Origin: LH-M37 sp032251315
GTDB taxonomy: Bacteria > Pseudomonadota > Gammaproteobacteria > SZUA-229
Direction: 5' to 3'
Assembly (NCBI GenBank): GCA_032251315.1
Contig: JAVVEE010000007.1
Location: 1 to 48,948, forward strand
DNA: 48,948 bases
The notes under the pieces are model-generated. The model did no database searches. It was not told where the DNA came from and saw only the letters and a list, made by a program, of their open reading frames with translations. This document shows positions 16,427 through 24,736 of the stretch, piece by piece. Position 1 is the stretch's first letter; every line of letters begins with the position of its first letter. The position numbers and the translations under genes were made by a program.

Positions 16427-17074
16427 GTGCTGCTGAAAGTTCGTCAGCTGGGAGTGCGGGATTACGCCCCCGTCTGGCAGGCCATGCAGCAGTTTACCGA
16501 TGAGCGCGACAAAAACACCGAAGATGAAGTCTGGCTGCTGCAACATCCCGCCGTGTTTACCCTGGGCAAGGCCGGAAAACCGGAGCACCTGTTGAATCCG
16601 GCCGACATTCCTGTGGTAAAAGTCGATCGCGGCGGCCAGGTGACTTTTCACGCACCCGGTCAGCTGGTAGCCTACATGCTGCTCGATGTTAATCGTCTGG
16701 GCATCGGGGTTCGTGAACTGGTGACGCGTCTTGAAAATACAATTATCGATACGCTATGCGACTATGAAATCGTTGCCCAATCCCGGAAAGAGGCGCCCGG
16801 TGTCTATGTTGCAGAACGGAAAATTGCGGCACTGGGTTTGAGGCTGCGCCGGGGCTGCTGTTTTCATGGACTGGCGTTGAATGTGGATATGGATCTGGAG
16901 CCCTTTGCTAGAATCAACCCCTGTGGCTATAAAGGTCTGGAAATTACCCAGATGGTTGATCTGGTTACAGCAGATAGAATTGCCGAGGTGAATATCGAAG
17001 CCGTCAGCCGGCGGTTGTTATCGCACCTTAAACAGCAGTTAAAATACACCACCCTCATCGAAGTCGAAAAGTGA
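16427..17074 (+). CDS. lipB: Octanoyl-[acyl carrier protein]:protein octanoyltransferase
   Basis: LipB transfers octanoyl from acyl carrier protein to lipoyl domains, the first step of lipoate assembly. It is 215 residues, a normal length. Visible motifs are DRGGQVTFHAPGQLVAYMLLD, the lysine loop PGVYVAERKIAALGLRL, and the catalytic cysteine in INPCGYKGLEITQ (residue 166). The start is GTG at 16427, nine bases after ybeD, without a strong Shine-Dalgarno. It is followed by lipA ten bases later. Its protein targets here are AceF and the N-terminal lipoyl domain of LpdA. Confidence 0.95.
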   Translation: MLLKVRQLGVRDYAPVWQAMQQFTDERDKNTEDEVWLLQHPAVFTLGKAGKPEHLLNPADIPVVKVDRGGQVTFHAPGQLVAYMLLDVNRLGIGVRELVTRLENTIIDTLCDYEIVAQSRKEAPGVYVAERKIAALGLRLRRGCCFHGLALNVDMDLEPFARINPCGYKGLEITQMVDLVTADRIAEVNIEAVSRRLLSHLKQQLKYTTLIEVEK

Positions 17075-17083
17075 TAGTAATTT

Positions 17084-18079
17084 ATGACGCCAGAACATTC
17101 CGATAAAAAAATCGATAATAAAGTTGAAAAGAAGCCGCATCGTGCTGTTGTCGGTGAAAAGCACCGAGGTGCCGAAAAGCTGGCGCGTATTCCGATCAAG
17201 GTCGAACAGCCCGCTGAACGTCTGCGCAAGCCGAGCTGGATTCGCGCTAAATCACCGTTTCATGCCAATGTAAAAAAACTCAAGGCGGTGCTGCGCGAAC
17301 AGCAGCTGCACACCGTCTGCGAAGAGGCCGCATGTCCCAACCTCGGCGAGTGTTTTGGCAAGGGCACCGCGACTTTCATGATCATGGGTGACATCTGCAC
17401 CCGCCGTTGCCCATTCTGCGATGTCGGCCATGGTCGTCCCTCACCGCTGGATGTGGATGAGCCGGTAAAACTGGCCGAGACCATTAAAGCCATGGCGCTA
17501 AAATATGTGGTCATCACTTCGGTCGATCGCGACGATTTGAGAGACGGCGGCGCAGAGCATTTTATCGCCTGCATTGAAAATATCCGTGCATCGAACTCTA
17601 CAATAGAGATAGAAATTCTGGTGCCTGATTTTCGCGGTCGCATGGATCTGGCGCTGGAGATAATGAGCCGGTCGCCACCGGATGTGTTCAATCACAATCT
17701 GGAAACCGTGCCGAGGCTGTATAAAAAATGCCGCCCCGGTTCGGATTATCAGTGGTCACTGAATCTGCTCAAGCAGTTCAAAAATACGCATGCCGATGTG
17801 CCGACCAAGTCAGGGCTGATGTTGGGCCTGGGTGAAGAGATAGAAGAAGTCGTGGAAGTCATGCGTGACATGCGCGCACACAATGTAGAAATGCTGACCC
17901 TGGGCCAGTATCTGCAACCGAGCCGGCACCATCTACCAGTGGAGCGTTATGTCACGCCCGAAGAGTTTGATGAGCTGTATAAAATCGGCATGGAGTTAGG
18001 TTTCAAACAGGTCGCCAGCGGGCCGATGGTGAGGTCTTCCTACCATGCCGATTTACAGGCGCATGGCGAGTTCAAGTAA
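17084..18079 (+). CDS. lipA: Lipoyl synthase (radical SAM)
   Basis: LipA inserts two sulfur atoms into octanoyl groups on lipoyl domains. It has the auxiliary cluster motif CEEAACPNLGEC and the radical-SAM motif CTRRCPFC (CxxxCxxC), followed by the family sequences VVITSVDRDDLRDGGAEHF and the end GPMVRSSYHAD. The length is 331 residues. The N-terminal ~50 residues are charged and poorly conserved, so the exact start (ATG at 17084) is only likely. It closes the mrdA-lipA cluster. The following glutaredoxin-like gene begins 65 bp later and may be read through. Confidence 0.95.
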   Translation: MTPEHSDKKIDNKVEKKPHRAVVGEKHRGAEKLARIPIKVEQPAERLRKPSWIRAKSPFHANVKKLKAVLREQQLHTVCEEAACPNLGECFGKGTATFMIMGDICTRRCPFCDVGHGRPSPLDVDEPVKLAETIKAMALKYVVITSVDRDDLRDGGAEHFIACIENIRASNSTIEIEILVPDFRGRMDLALEIMSRSPPDVFNHNLETVPRLYKKCRPGSDYQWSLNLLKQFKNTHADVPTKSGLMLGLGEEIEEVVEVMRDMRAHNVEMLTLGQYLQPSRHHLPVERYVTPEEFDELYKIGMELGFKQVASGPMVRSSYHADLQAHGEFK

Positions 18080-18144
18080 ATTTATCCGCAGATATTTATC
18101 AATAGATTGCGGTGTTATTAATTATTATTTTATAAGAGGCAACA

Positions 18145-18519
18145 ATGAGTTACATTTTTAAAGGCATTCGATGGGTACTGGGTTACATTATTATTATAAT
18201 CGACTGGCTAACCAGGCCGCGTTCTCCTCAGCACTCAGCTGAAAAAAGAGCAGCACTGGACAGTGCGACTGCGAACATGGCGCTGTATCAATTCAAGCGC
18301 TGCCCGTTCTGCGTAAAAACCCGCCGTACCCTTAGACGTCTGGGCCTGAATCTGGAGCTGCGCGATGCCCGCAACGATCCCAGATGGAATGCCGAGCTGA
18401 TCGAGCAGGGCGGAAAATATCAGGTGCCCTGTTTGCGTGTCGTTGATGACAAGGGTGAAGTGAACTGGATCTATGAATCAAGTAAAATCAATAATTATCT
18501 TGACCGATGTTTTGGTTGA
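18145..18519 (+). CDS. Membrane-anchored glutaredoxin-like protein
   Basis: This 124-residue protein has an N-terminal hydrophobic stretch (about 8-23, WVLGYIIIIIDWL) and then a thioredoxin-fold domain. The domain carries CPFC in YQFKRCPFCVKTRRTLRRLGL and a cis-proline loop YQVPCLRV. The sequence is typical of the glutaredoxin or GST N-terminal type that binds glutathione. The helix would anchor it to the inner membrane with the domain probably cytoplasmic. An extra cysteine follows the cis-proline (VPC). AGAGGCAACA precedes the ATG at 18145. It sits 65 bp after lipA and may help thiol supply, but the partner is unknown. Confidence 0.85.
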   Translation: MSYIFKGIRWVLGYIIIIIDWLTRPRSPQHSAEKRAALDSATANMALYQFKRCPFCVKTRRTLRRLGLNLELRDARNDPRWNAELIEQGGKYQVPCLRVVDDKGEVNWIYESSKINNYLDRCFG

Positions 18520-18554
18520 CAGATGCGCCGTGTAATGCGCCCAGGCAGCTTGAA

Positions 18555-18688
18555 TACTAACAAAACGCATGGAAAGGATACCCTTCAATCAAGACCGTCA
18601 GCAGCAGGGATGCTGCTGCCGAGCGTACACGAATGTATTCTCAGCGCGTCTTGATTGAAGGGTATCCTTTCCATATAACTCAATAGTA
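18555..18688. mobile_element. MITE-like element, copy 1 (27-bp perfect terminal inverted repeats)
   Basis: A 134-bp unit matches 33484-33617 in inverted orientation with a single substitution. Inside it, ATGGAAAGGATACCC... (18569-18595, 27 bp) is perfectly inverted at 18648-18674. The ~52-bp centre holds a smaller palindrome of CAGCAG/CTGCTG. It encodes no transposase, and the outer arms begin with TACTA on both sides (TACTA left, TAGTA right). The size and structure fit a non-autonomous miniature inverted-repeat element. The parent transposon is not in the window. Confidence 0.85.
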
Positions 18689-18818
18689 AAAATAAAAACT
18701 TATAATCGGTCCGCGAAACACGTCAGGGATGCGAAGAGAACTTCATTACTTTTTCACGTCTTTCGCGTTCTTCGCGGATAAGCATTTGTTTCTATCTATA
18801 TTCATCCACAGCTTATGA
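18689..18818. other. Intergenic sequence with CGTCTTTCGCGTTCTTCGC repeat-like motif
   Basis: Between the MITE and the end of the sensor kinase lies a stretch with the imperfect repetition of CTTCGCG/CTTTCGCG near 18751-18779. It resembles a low-complexity intergenic repeat common in environmental bacterial genomes. No gene or clear terminator is seen. Confidence 0.3.
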
Positions 18819-21800
18819 TCAAGTCTGCCTGTTATTATCGAGAATGACGTGGCAATGCTCTTTTAGCGCTACCCAGGCATCCGCCAGCTGCTCATAGTTC
18901 TGTCGTTTTGCCAGGGTATTAGCCTCTCCGGCTAATTCGGTAATTTTCGGATAGCCCATCGCGCCGCCGATACCTTTGAGGTCATGGGTCTTCGCCTGCA
19001 CGGTCTCCCAGCTTTTTTCATCCAGAGCCATTTTTATCTCATCGAGTGTCTGCGGCAGCGTGTCGAGAAAACGTGCCACCACGGCCTGATACTGCGGGCT
19101 TTCCCGCATGGCCTCCTCTCGTTCCCGATTTTTTTCCGAAGTGGTTGTGCTTTTGTCCAGATAGGTATTGAGCACCTGATAGAACTTGCTTTGCTCGATG
19201 GGCTTGGTCAGATAATCATCGGCACCGGCGGTTTTGCATTCTTCCTGATCCGACAATAAAGCATCCGCGCTTAACGCAACGATAGGGCGGGTGTAGCCGC
19301 CGGCACGTAACTGACGCATGGCTTCCAGCCCGCCCATGACCGGCATCTGCATATCCATCAGTATCAGGTCGAAAGCCTGTTCCCGGGCAATGGTGATTGC
19401 CTGCAGGCCGTTTTCAGCGATGCTCAATTGCGCCCCGGTTTTCTGAATGTACATAGACACCAGTTGCTGATTATCCGGGCTGTCTTCAACCAGCAGGATA
19501 TGACCGATCAGGGGTTTTATGTCTACCTGATCGTCGGGCTCATGGAGGTGCAGGCTGACCTCCTCCAGGCGATTAATGGCTGTCATCTGAGCCTGGTCAT
19601 GGTTAGCGACGGTCAGCATAAACCGGCTGCCCTGGCCCTTTTGACTTTCGCACTTCAGCTCCCCGCCGAGCGCTGTGGCCAGCTTCAGGGAGATAGACAG
19701 GCCCAGACCGGTGCCGCCATATTTACGCGTGACCGTAGCATCGGCCTGTGTGAACGGGTCGAAAATATGCGCCATTGCTTCCGCACTCATGCCGATGCCG
19801 CTATCGCTGACAGTAAGCTTGAGGTGGCTGAACTCGGGATCGTAACTGACTTCAATTTCAATACTCCCCTTATCGGTAAACTTGATGGCGTTGCTGCACA
19901 GGTTGAAGAGTATCTGCTTCAGGCGTACCGGATCGGTGACAATGGTCTCGGGCAGGGGGAAATGATATGTGATCCTGAATTCCAGCCCCTTATCCCGAGC
20001 GTTCATGCCCAGTAGTGAATCAACATCTTCCAGCAGCAGAAATACGGGCGTGCTGATCTGTTCGATCTTGAGCTGTCCGGCCTCGATCTTGGATAAATCA
20101 AGAACATCATTGATCACCTGCAGCAGATGCCGAGCGTTACGAACTACCGTGGAAACGGTTTTATTTCGTTCCGCCGGGCTGAGCACATCGGTTTGCAATG
20201 ACTCGGAAAAGCCGATAATCGCAGACAGCGGACTGCGTATTTCGTGGCTCATGTTCGAGAGAAAATGGCTCTTGGCCTGATTGGCCGCATCAGCCTGATC
20301 CCGCGCCAGTTGCAGTTCGGAGGTGCGCTCCTCCACGCGTGCTTCCAGCGTGGCATTGAGCCTGATCAGCTTGTCTTCGGCCAGCTTGCGTTCGGTGATG
20401 TCACGCCCAGCGCATAAAATGACCTGTTCGCCGTGCCATTCGATGAGGCGGGCATTGACTTCCACCGGCATGTTGGAGCCGTCCTTGCAGCGATGCGCGC
20501 TTTCGAAAACAGCCATGCCCTGCTCCATGATCCGCGACATGCGTACGGGTCTTTCGGCGTTGAATTCAGGCGCTACCAGATCGCTAATATTTTTGGCCAG
20601 CAGTTCTGCTTTTGAGTATCCCAGACGTTGATACGCCGTGCGGTTGATATCGATGAAGTTGCCCTGTAGATCATGAATAAACACACCGTCATTGGTGGAG
20701 TTGAATATATTTTTGAAATCCTTGCGGCGCAACTCAATTTCCTTGTGGTCCTGTTTGCGTTGGGTGATGTCCCGGTCTATGCCACGATAACCACAGAAGA
20801 CGCCTTCCTTATCAAAGGCAGGTACGCCGCTGGTTTCCAGAAATACAAGATGTCCGTCCTTGTGCAAATTATTATTCTCAAATCCGGCAAAGGGTTTTCT
20901 CTTCTGAAACACGGTTTCATAAAACTCGTCGAAGTTCGCCTGCTCTTCAGCGGGCATAAAGTCGAAGGGGGATTTTCCGATGACCTCATGCGGTTCATAG
21001 CCCAGCAGGTCTGTGACTTTCGGGCTGGCGTAGGTATAGGTGGTATTGGCATCCACTTCCCAGATCCAGTCACTGGATGATTCGACCAGGGACTGGAATT
21101 TGTCCATGGCTTCCTGAAGCTCCTCTTCCGCCTGGTTGCGTGCTTCGAGCATGGCGCTGAAACCATCTGCCATTCTGTTGAAGCTGTGGCCGACCTGGCC
21201 GAGTTCGTCGCGGCTGTTGAGTTTGATTCGCCGGCTCAGGTCGCCGTTGGCGAAGGTGTGGGCTGCGCGCACCAGCGTCTGAATATTGCCGACTATGGCG
21301 TAGTAGATGCCAATCGAGATATAAACCAACAGGAGAAACAGCAGCAGGGCGATGCCCGTGGTCAGAAACAGCGTCTTTTCCGCCTCGGCAATGCGCGCTT
21401 CAATCAGGGTTACGGCTGTGGGCAGCAAGGCCTCGTGCATTTGCGTGTAGCCGTTGTCGATATCCACCGTGGCCATGTCCAGAAAAATGCCGGCAGGCGT
21501 ATCAAAGCGGCTGCTGAGGATATCCGCTTCTATCACAGCAGTGATTTTTCCTGCCGATTCGGCGATGTCAGCATAGGCCGCCTGAACGGACTCCTTCACC
21601 GAGGAGTTGTAATGTGTTGTTTTATCAAGATTGAGCCTGAGCTGATCGAGCGCATTGTCAAATTTGCCCAGCAGGGTGTTCAGCTGCGCCCTCTGCGTCG
21701 CGCTGATCTGCTTTCCGGCCAGAACGCCGGTGCCATACGCGCGGAGTTGACCAAGATTTTCAAGCACCGGCGGCAGCCGGTTAACGATGGCATCGATCAG

Positions 21801-22325
21801 GTAAAAGGTAGCGATCTCCGAATCCAGAATCAGCGCATATTCGTCGGCGATAAATGACTCGAATGACTGGATCTGCCTGATCAGGTGGGTATGTGCAGCG
21901 AAGTTTGCGGCCATTGTCCTGCCTAGCCCCTGCTTGCGCAGCTGCATCCATTCATGCCGGATGCGCTGCAAGTTCAGGTTTGGGCTCAGATCGGGGGGCA
22001 GGGTTGTTTCGATGTTCTGGATAGCGCTCTCTACCTGGTTTTCTATGGCGGCGCGCCTGTCCCTCATGCCCTCCACGCCGCCGAGCAGCGCCGCCGAATA
22101 GCCACGGTGTAGCTGAATAAGCTGTACCGTTCGGGATATGGGTTCAATCAGGGACAGGCCTTGCAATTCCCGTTGTGAGGGCTGAATAACCCGGTCAAGG
22201 CTGGTAAACAGACTGTAGGTCACCACGGCAACTGCGATCAGTGACACCAGCCACAGCAGCGTAAATTTCCGGGTGTAACTCATGCGGTTCAGCAGAGTGA
22301 CGGCGGGGGAGAAGATTCTTTGCAT
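18819..22325 (-). CDS. Hybrid sensor histidine kinase (HAMP-PAS-PAS-HisKA-HATPase-REC-HPt)
   Basis: This is a 1168-residue multi-domain phosphorelay sensor in the inner membrane. Order: membrane helix (about 21-42); ~270-residue periplasmic, helix-rich sensor region; second helix (about 316-343); HAMP; two PAS domains (about 410-530 and 540-655), each ending in the PAC-like DITQRK/DITERK; a coiled linker; HisKA with His694 in MSHEIRSPLSAI; HATPase with SDSGIGM and KYGGTGLGLSI; a receiver with Asp991 in LILMDMQMPVMGG; and an HPt domain with His1114 in THDLKGIGGAMGY. All phosphotransfer residues are intact, as in BarA/TorS-type kinases. The periplasmic part resembles nitrate/sulfate-type or MCP-like helical bundles but the ligand is unknown. 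No response regulator is adjacent, so the output is likely encoded elsewhere. Confidence 0.95.
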   Translation of the reverse strand: MQRIFSPAVTLLNRMSYTRKFTLLWLVSLIAVAVVTYSLFTSLDRVIQPSQRELQGLSLIEPISRTVQLIQLHRGYSAALLGGVEGMRDRRAAIENQVESAIQNIETTLPPDLSPNLNLQRIRHEWMQLRKQGLGRTMAANFAAHTHLIRQIQSFESFIADEYALILDSEIATFYLIDAIVNRLPPVLENLGQLRAYGTGVLAGKQISATQRAQLNTLLGKFDNALDQLRLNLDKTTHYNSSVKESVQAAYADIAESAGKITAVIEADILSSRFDTPAGIFLDMATVDIDNGYTQMHEALLPTAVTLIEARIAEAEKTLFLTTGIALLLFLLLVYISIGIYYAIVGNIQTLVRAAHTFANGDLSRRIKLNSRDELGQVGHSFNRMADGFSAMLEARNQAEEELQEAMDKFQSLVESSSDWIWEVDANTTYTYASPKVTDLLGYEPHEVIGKSPFDFMPAEEQANFDEFYETVFQKRKPFAGFENNNLHKDGHLVFLETSGVPAFDKEGVFCGYRGIDRDITQRKQDHKEIELRRKDFKNIFNSTNDGVFIHDLQGNFIDINRTAYQRLGYSKAELLAKNISDLVAPEFNAERPVRMSRIMEQGMAVFESAHRCKDGSNMPVEVNARLIEWHGEQVILCAGRDITERKLAEDKLIRLNATLEARVEERTSELQLARDQADAANQAKSHFLSNMSHEIRSPLSAIIGFSESLQTDVLSPAERNKTVSTVVRNARHLLQVINDVLDLSKIEAGQLKIEQISTPVFLLLEDVDSLLGMNARDKGLEFRITYHFPLPETIVTDPVRLKQILFNLCSNAIKFTDKGSIEIEVSYDPEFSHLKLTVSDSGIGMSAEAMAHIFDPFTQADATVTRKYGGTGLGLSISLKLATALGGELKCESQKGQGSRFMLTVANHDQAQMTAINRLEEVSLHLHEPDDQVDIKPLIGHILLVEDSPDNQQLVSMYIQKTGAQLSIAENGLQAITIAREQAFDLILMDMQMPVMGGLEAMRQLRAGGYTRPIVALSADALLSDQEECKTAGADDYLTKPIEQSKFYQVLNTYLDKSTTTSEKNREREEAMRESPQYQAVVARFLDTLPQTLDEIKMALDEKSWETVQAKTHDLKGIGGAMGYPKITELAGEANTLAKRQNYEQLADAWVALKEHCHVILDNNRQT

Positions 22326-22576
22326 TGAGGCTTCCTGCTATTACACTGTTGATCGAGTCATGGCGATGCCTGTAAATAAGCACGCGTATTTTCTAAATCC
22401 TGCATTAATTTTCAGGAAGTTATGATGGTTGCATCTGCACAGATGCGAAGGATTAAAATCTATCGGTAGAATTTCACCGGTAATACCTTGATGAATATAG
22501 CAGAGGGAGGGTTAAAGCGGTATTGAGTCTGAATTTTATTTTGAATTTGCGGACAGGTTATACAGGCAATCTTAAT

Positions 22577-22602
22577 AAAAAACGGCGACCAGAAGGTCGC
22601 CG
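22577..22602 (-). terminator. Intrinsic terminator after DUF4382 gene
   Basis: On the minus strand CGGCGACC pairs with GGTCGCCG around a four-base loop (22583-22602), followed by six T. It lies 27 bp past the stop of the DUF4382 lipoprotein gene and should end its transcript. The 250 bp between it and the kinase start show no gene. Confidence 0.9.
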
Positions 22603-22628
22603 AGAGATTTAATGCACCACCGTAGGTG

Positions 22629-23552
22629 TTATGGTAATGGCTGGAAGTTGTACGTCGTAGTGCCATCTGCGGTAATGGATACGATCGCCGTGCTTAAGAA
22701 ACTAACCGTAGCGTTGTCATCATTTACTTCCGGGGCATCCGCTGAAGCGTCGCAGGTAAAGGCCACCCGATAATCCCCTTCCGAAAGGAAACCCACCGTA
22801 TAATTATATACGCCATCATTGGGGACTATTGCCGTGGTGATTGGATCAACAAGCCCGCCGTCGACATCATCGGGATCAGTAACATCACCTTCGAAAACAT
22901 ATACCGCCCCGGTGCAGGTGCCGCCGGCGGCGTCATAGAAGCTGGGATCCACGCTGCCGGACAAGGTTCCGATTTCAGCGTTATCGACAATTCGCAGCGT
23001 CGGTCGCAACAGGTAATCGCTGGTGCCGACCGGATCGTGCACCGATTTGCGCAAGTCAAAATCGATAGTAAAGTCAGCGGCACCGCCGGCGGGAACCACA
23101 AAACCACGGTTCAGTTTAAGGCCGGTTTGTGCGCCGCTGGGAATGCTCAGCTCGAACTCTTTGTCATTGATAACAATGTAGGAATCTTTGGTTATCGGCT
23201 CAGCGTTAACCATCAGGCGCATCCAGTTGTACTGGCCCGCGGGCACGGTTTCATCATCGAGTAATTGCTGCGAAACGCCGTTGGTCAGTGTGAGCAGATC
23301 AATCTGGCAAAACGCGGGATCAGCCGTGCATCTTTCAGTGAAGTCAAAGCTAATAGATTCGCCGTTGGCGGGTTTAATCTCCACGCCGCTGAATTCAACA
23401 ATAACTTTCTGCGCGGTATCCACCGGCGCATCGGTCACGCCAACGCTTAAAGAGCCGGTCGAGGCGGAGTCGTTGCTGTCGCAGGCGGTGACGGCTAGCG
23501 CCAGACCGGCTACGGCTATCATGTTGAACGGTGTAATTCTGGATGATTTCAT
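22629..23552 (-). CDS. DUF4382 domain lipoprotein
   Basis: This exported lipoprotein is about 307 residues long. The signal sequence ends in a lipobox VTAC with the cysteine at residue 24, followed by a Ser/Asp-rich linker (DSNDSASTGS). The first half, starting GSLSVGVTDAPVDTAQKVIVEFSGVEI, matches the DUF4382 beta-sandwich pattern. The second half (from about 190) has an acidic, carboxypeptidase-regulatory-like look, with FEGDVTDPDDVDGG and a final SITADGTTTYNFQ. The frame opens at 23654, but the ATG at 23552 has AGGGTT upstream and starts the signal peptide. DUF4382 proteins are surface or periplasmic with unknown function. A single-gene transcript is likely, given the terminator. Confidence 0.85.
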   Translation of the reverse strand: MKSSRITPFNMIAVAGLALAVTACDSNDSASTGSLSVGVTDAPVDTAQKVIVEFSGVEIKPANGESISFDFTERCTADPAFCQIDLLTLTNGVSQQLLDDETVPAGQYNWMRLMVNAEPITKDSYIVINDKEFELSIPSGAQTGLKLNRGFVVPAGGAADFTIDFDLRKSVHDPVGTSDYLLRPTLRIVDNAEIGTLSGSVDPSFYDAAGGTCTGAVYVFEGDVTDPDDVDGGLVDPITTAIVPNDGVYNYTVGFLSEGDYRVAFTCDASADAPEVNDDNATVSFLSTAIVSITADGTTTYNFQPLP

Positions 23553-23717
23553 TATGGTAACCCTGTATTTTGAATGTTTTCTTGAAGGGCTGATGATCGT
23601 ACTCAGCAGGTTCTCATTGATTTTAAGCAAATCAGATGCAGGTTCTTTCGACACAAACTTTTATCTTTAGTTCACTAATATTTGTCAGGGACGTAGGCGG
23701 CGCACGCCGGCTTAGAA

Positions 23718-24272
23718 TCAGCGTTCTAATAACCTCATTTTCAGCAAGCCGGCGACGCTGACCGCATCGGTAATTTCACCACTCATGACGCGTTCGATGG
23801 CCTCTGTCAGCGGCAGCTTTTCTATTTTTATATCTTCGGTCTCTTCGAATTCGGTTTCGCCCTGAGTCAGGCCGCGCGCAACATAAACAAGACCGCGTTC
23901 GTTGGTGACTGAATTCGAAGTGTGCAGCTGCATCAGCTCCTGCCAGTGGCTGGCGCTCAGGCCGGTCTCCTCGCGCCGTTCGCGCTGCGCGGAAATGAGC
24001 GGGTCGATGTCCATCGGGCCGCCGCCCATGGGGATTTCCCAGGAATAGCAGTCGGGCACGTAACGGTACTGTCCTACCAGCCAGGTGTTGTTGTTCCCAT
24101 CAAGGGGGATGATGCCGATGGCGATATTCTTGAAATCGATTTTTCCGTAATGCGAAAGCCCGCCGCCCGGATTGATGACCTCATCTTCGTGCAGGCTGAA
24201 CCAGGGGTTGTCGTAGATGATGCGGCTGGATTGTGGTCGCCACGGATTGGGGTAGGTTTTTAATTTGTTCAT
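23718..24272 (-). CDS. Nudix hydrolase
   Basis: This 184-residue Nudix pyrophosphohydrolase is probably of the ADP-ribose or nucleoside-diphosphate-linked type. The Nudix box appears as GGGPMDIDPLISAQ followed by RERREETGL, with the metal-binding REUxEExGU part intact. The glutamate usually found in the GX5E part is absent (Ile at that place). The start ATG overlaps the stop of the HigA-like gene by four bases (ATGA), so the two are translationally coupled. The N-terminal sequence YDNPWFSLHEDEVINPGG is typical of ADP-ribose pyrophosphatase-like Nudix proteins. The actual substrate is unknown. Confidence 0.88.
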   Translation of the reverse strand: MNKLKTYPNPWRPQSSRIIYDNPWFSLHEDEVINPGGGLSHYGKIDFKNIAIGIIPLDGNNNTWLVGQYRYVPDCYSWEIPMGGGPMDIDPLISAQRERREETGLSASHWQELMQLHTSNSVTNERGLVYVARGLTQGETEFEETEDIKIEKLPLTEAIERVMSGEITDAVSVAGLLKMRLLER

Positions 24273-24649
24273 CGCATAATTCGCCGTTTGATGTTGAGCT
24301 TTGTCGACGGATCATTCTCAGTACTTTTTGGACGCGGGGCGGTTTCGGCCAGAATGAGCCGGTTTTCATCCATGTGCAGCGCCTGAATGGTGCTTAAACT
24401 CGTGCCGATTTTTCCCCGCGCCCGTGCCAGATCGTATTCTGCCTGAAGGCGCATCCAGTAGCCGGCGCTGTTGCTGAAATAAGCGCCGAGGCGCAGGGCG
24501 GTATCGGCGGAGATGGCGCGTTTGCCCAGAATGATCTCGTTGATCCGGCGTGGCGGCACCTTGATCGCGCGTGCCAGCTGGTTCTGGCTGAGATTTTCGG
24601 GTCTCAGGTATTGATTCAGTAGCATTTTTCCGGGATGCAGGCATGTCAT
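24269..24649 (-). CDS. HigA-type XRE antitoxin/regulator, no toxin partner
   Basis: This is a 126-residue helix-turn-helix protein of the HigA (VapI-like) family. It shows HPGKMLLNQYLRPENLSQNQLARAIKVPPRRINEIILGKRAISADTALRL and the family's characteristic SAGYWMRLQAEYDL. In HigBA modules a small RelE-like toxin gene precedes higA. Here only 87 bp separate it from the Y-family polymerase gene, with no toxin frame, so it is an orphan. The C-terminal ~35 residues are an unusual basic extension. Two 17-bp palindromes lie just upstream and probably mediate autoregulation. The gene overlaps the Nudix gene by four bases, which makes that hydrolase its only operon partner. Confidence 0.88.
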   Translation of the reverse strand: MTCLHPGKMLLNQYLRPENLSQNQLARAIKVPPRRINEIILGKRAISADTALRLGAYFSNSAGYWMRLQAEYDLARARGKIGTSLSTIQALHMDENRLILAETAPRPKSTENDPSTKLNIKRRIMR

Positions 24650-24655
24650 GCTTGA

Positions 24656-24692
24656 AATATAACGAAGTACGTTATATAACGCAATGCGTTAT
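24656..24692 (-). promoter_or_regulatory. higA promoter with two adjacent 17-bp operators
   Basis: ATAACGAAGTACGTTAT (24659-24675) and ATAACGCAATGCGTTAT (24676-24692) are both palindromic and abut without a gap. On the minus strand they overlap a promoter with -35 TTGCGT (24684-24679), a 17-base spacer and -10 TATATT (24661-24656). Transcription would then begin at about 24649, the A of the higA ATG, implying a leaderless message. No Shine-Dalgarno is visible. Binding of HigA to both sites would block RNA polymerase. Confidence 0.8.
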
Positions 24693-24736
24693 AGGTAATG
24701 GTTAGAGTTTGATCAGGTGCAGGCGACCGGTCTCGC

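Noticed and set aside
24650..24736. Search for a HigB toxin gene beside higA
   Set aside because: Only 87 bp separate higA from the polymerase gene, filled mostly by the operators and promoter; no toxin-sized frame fits.
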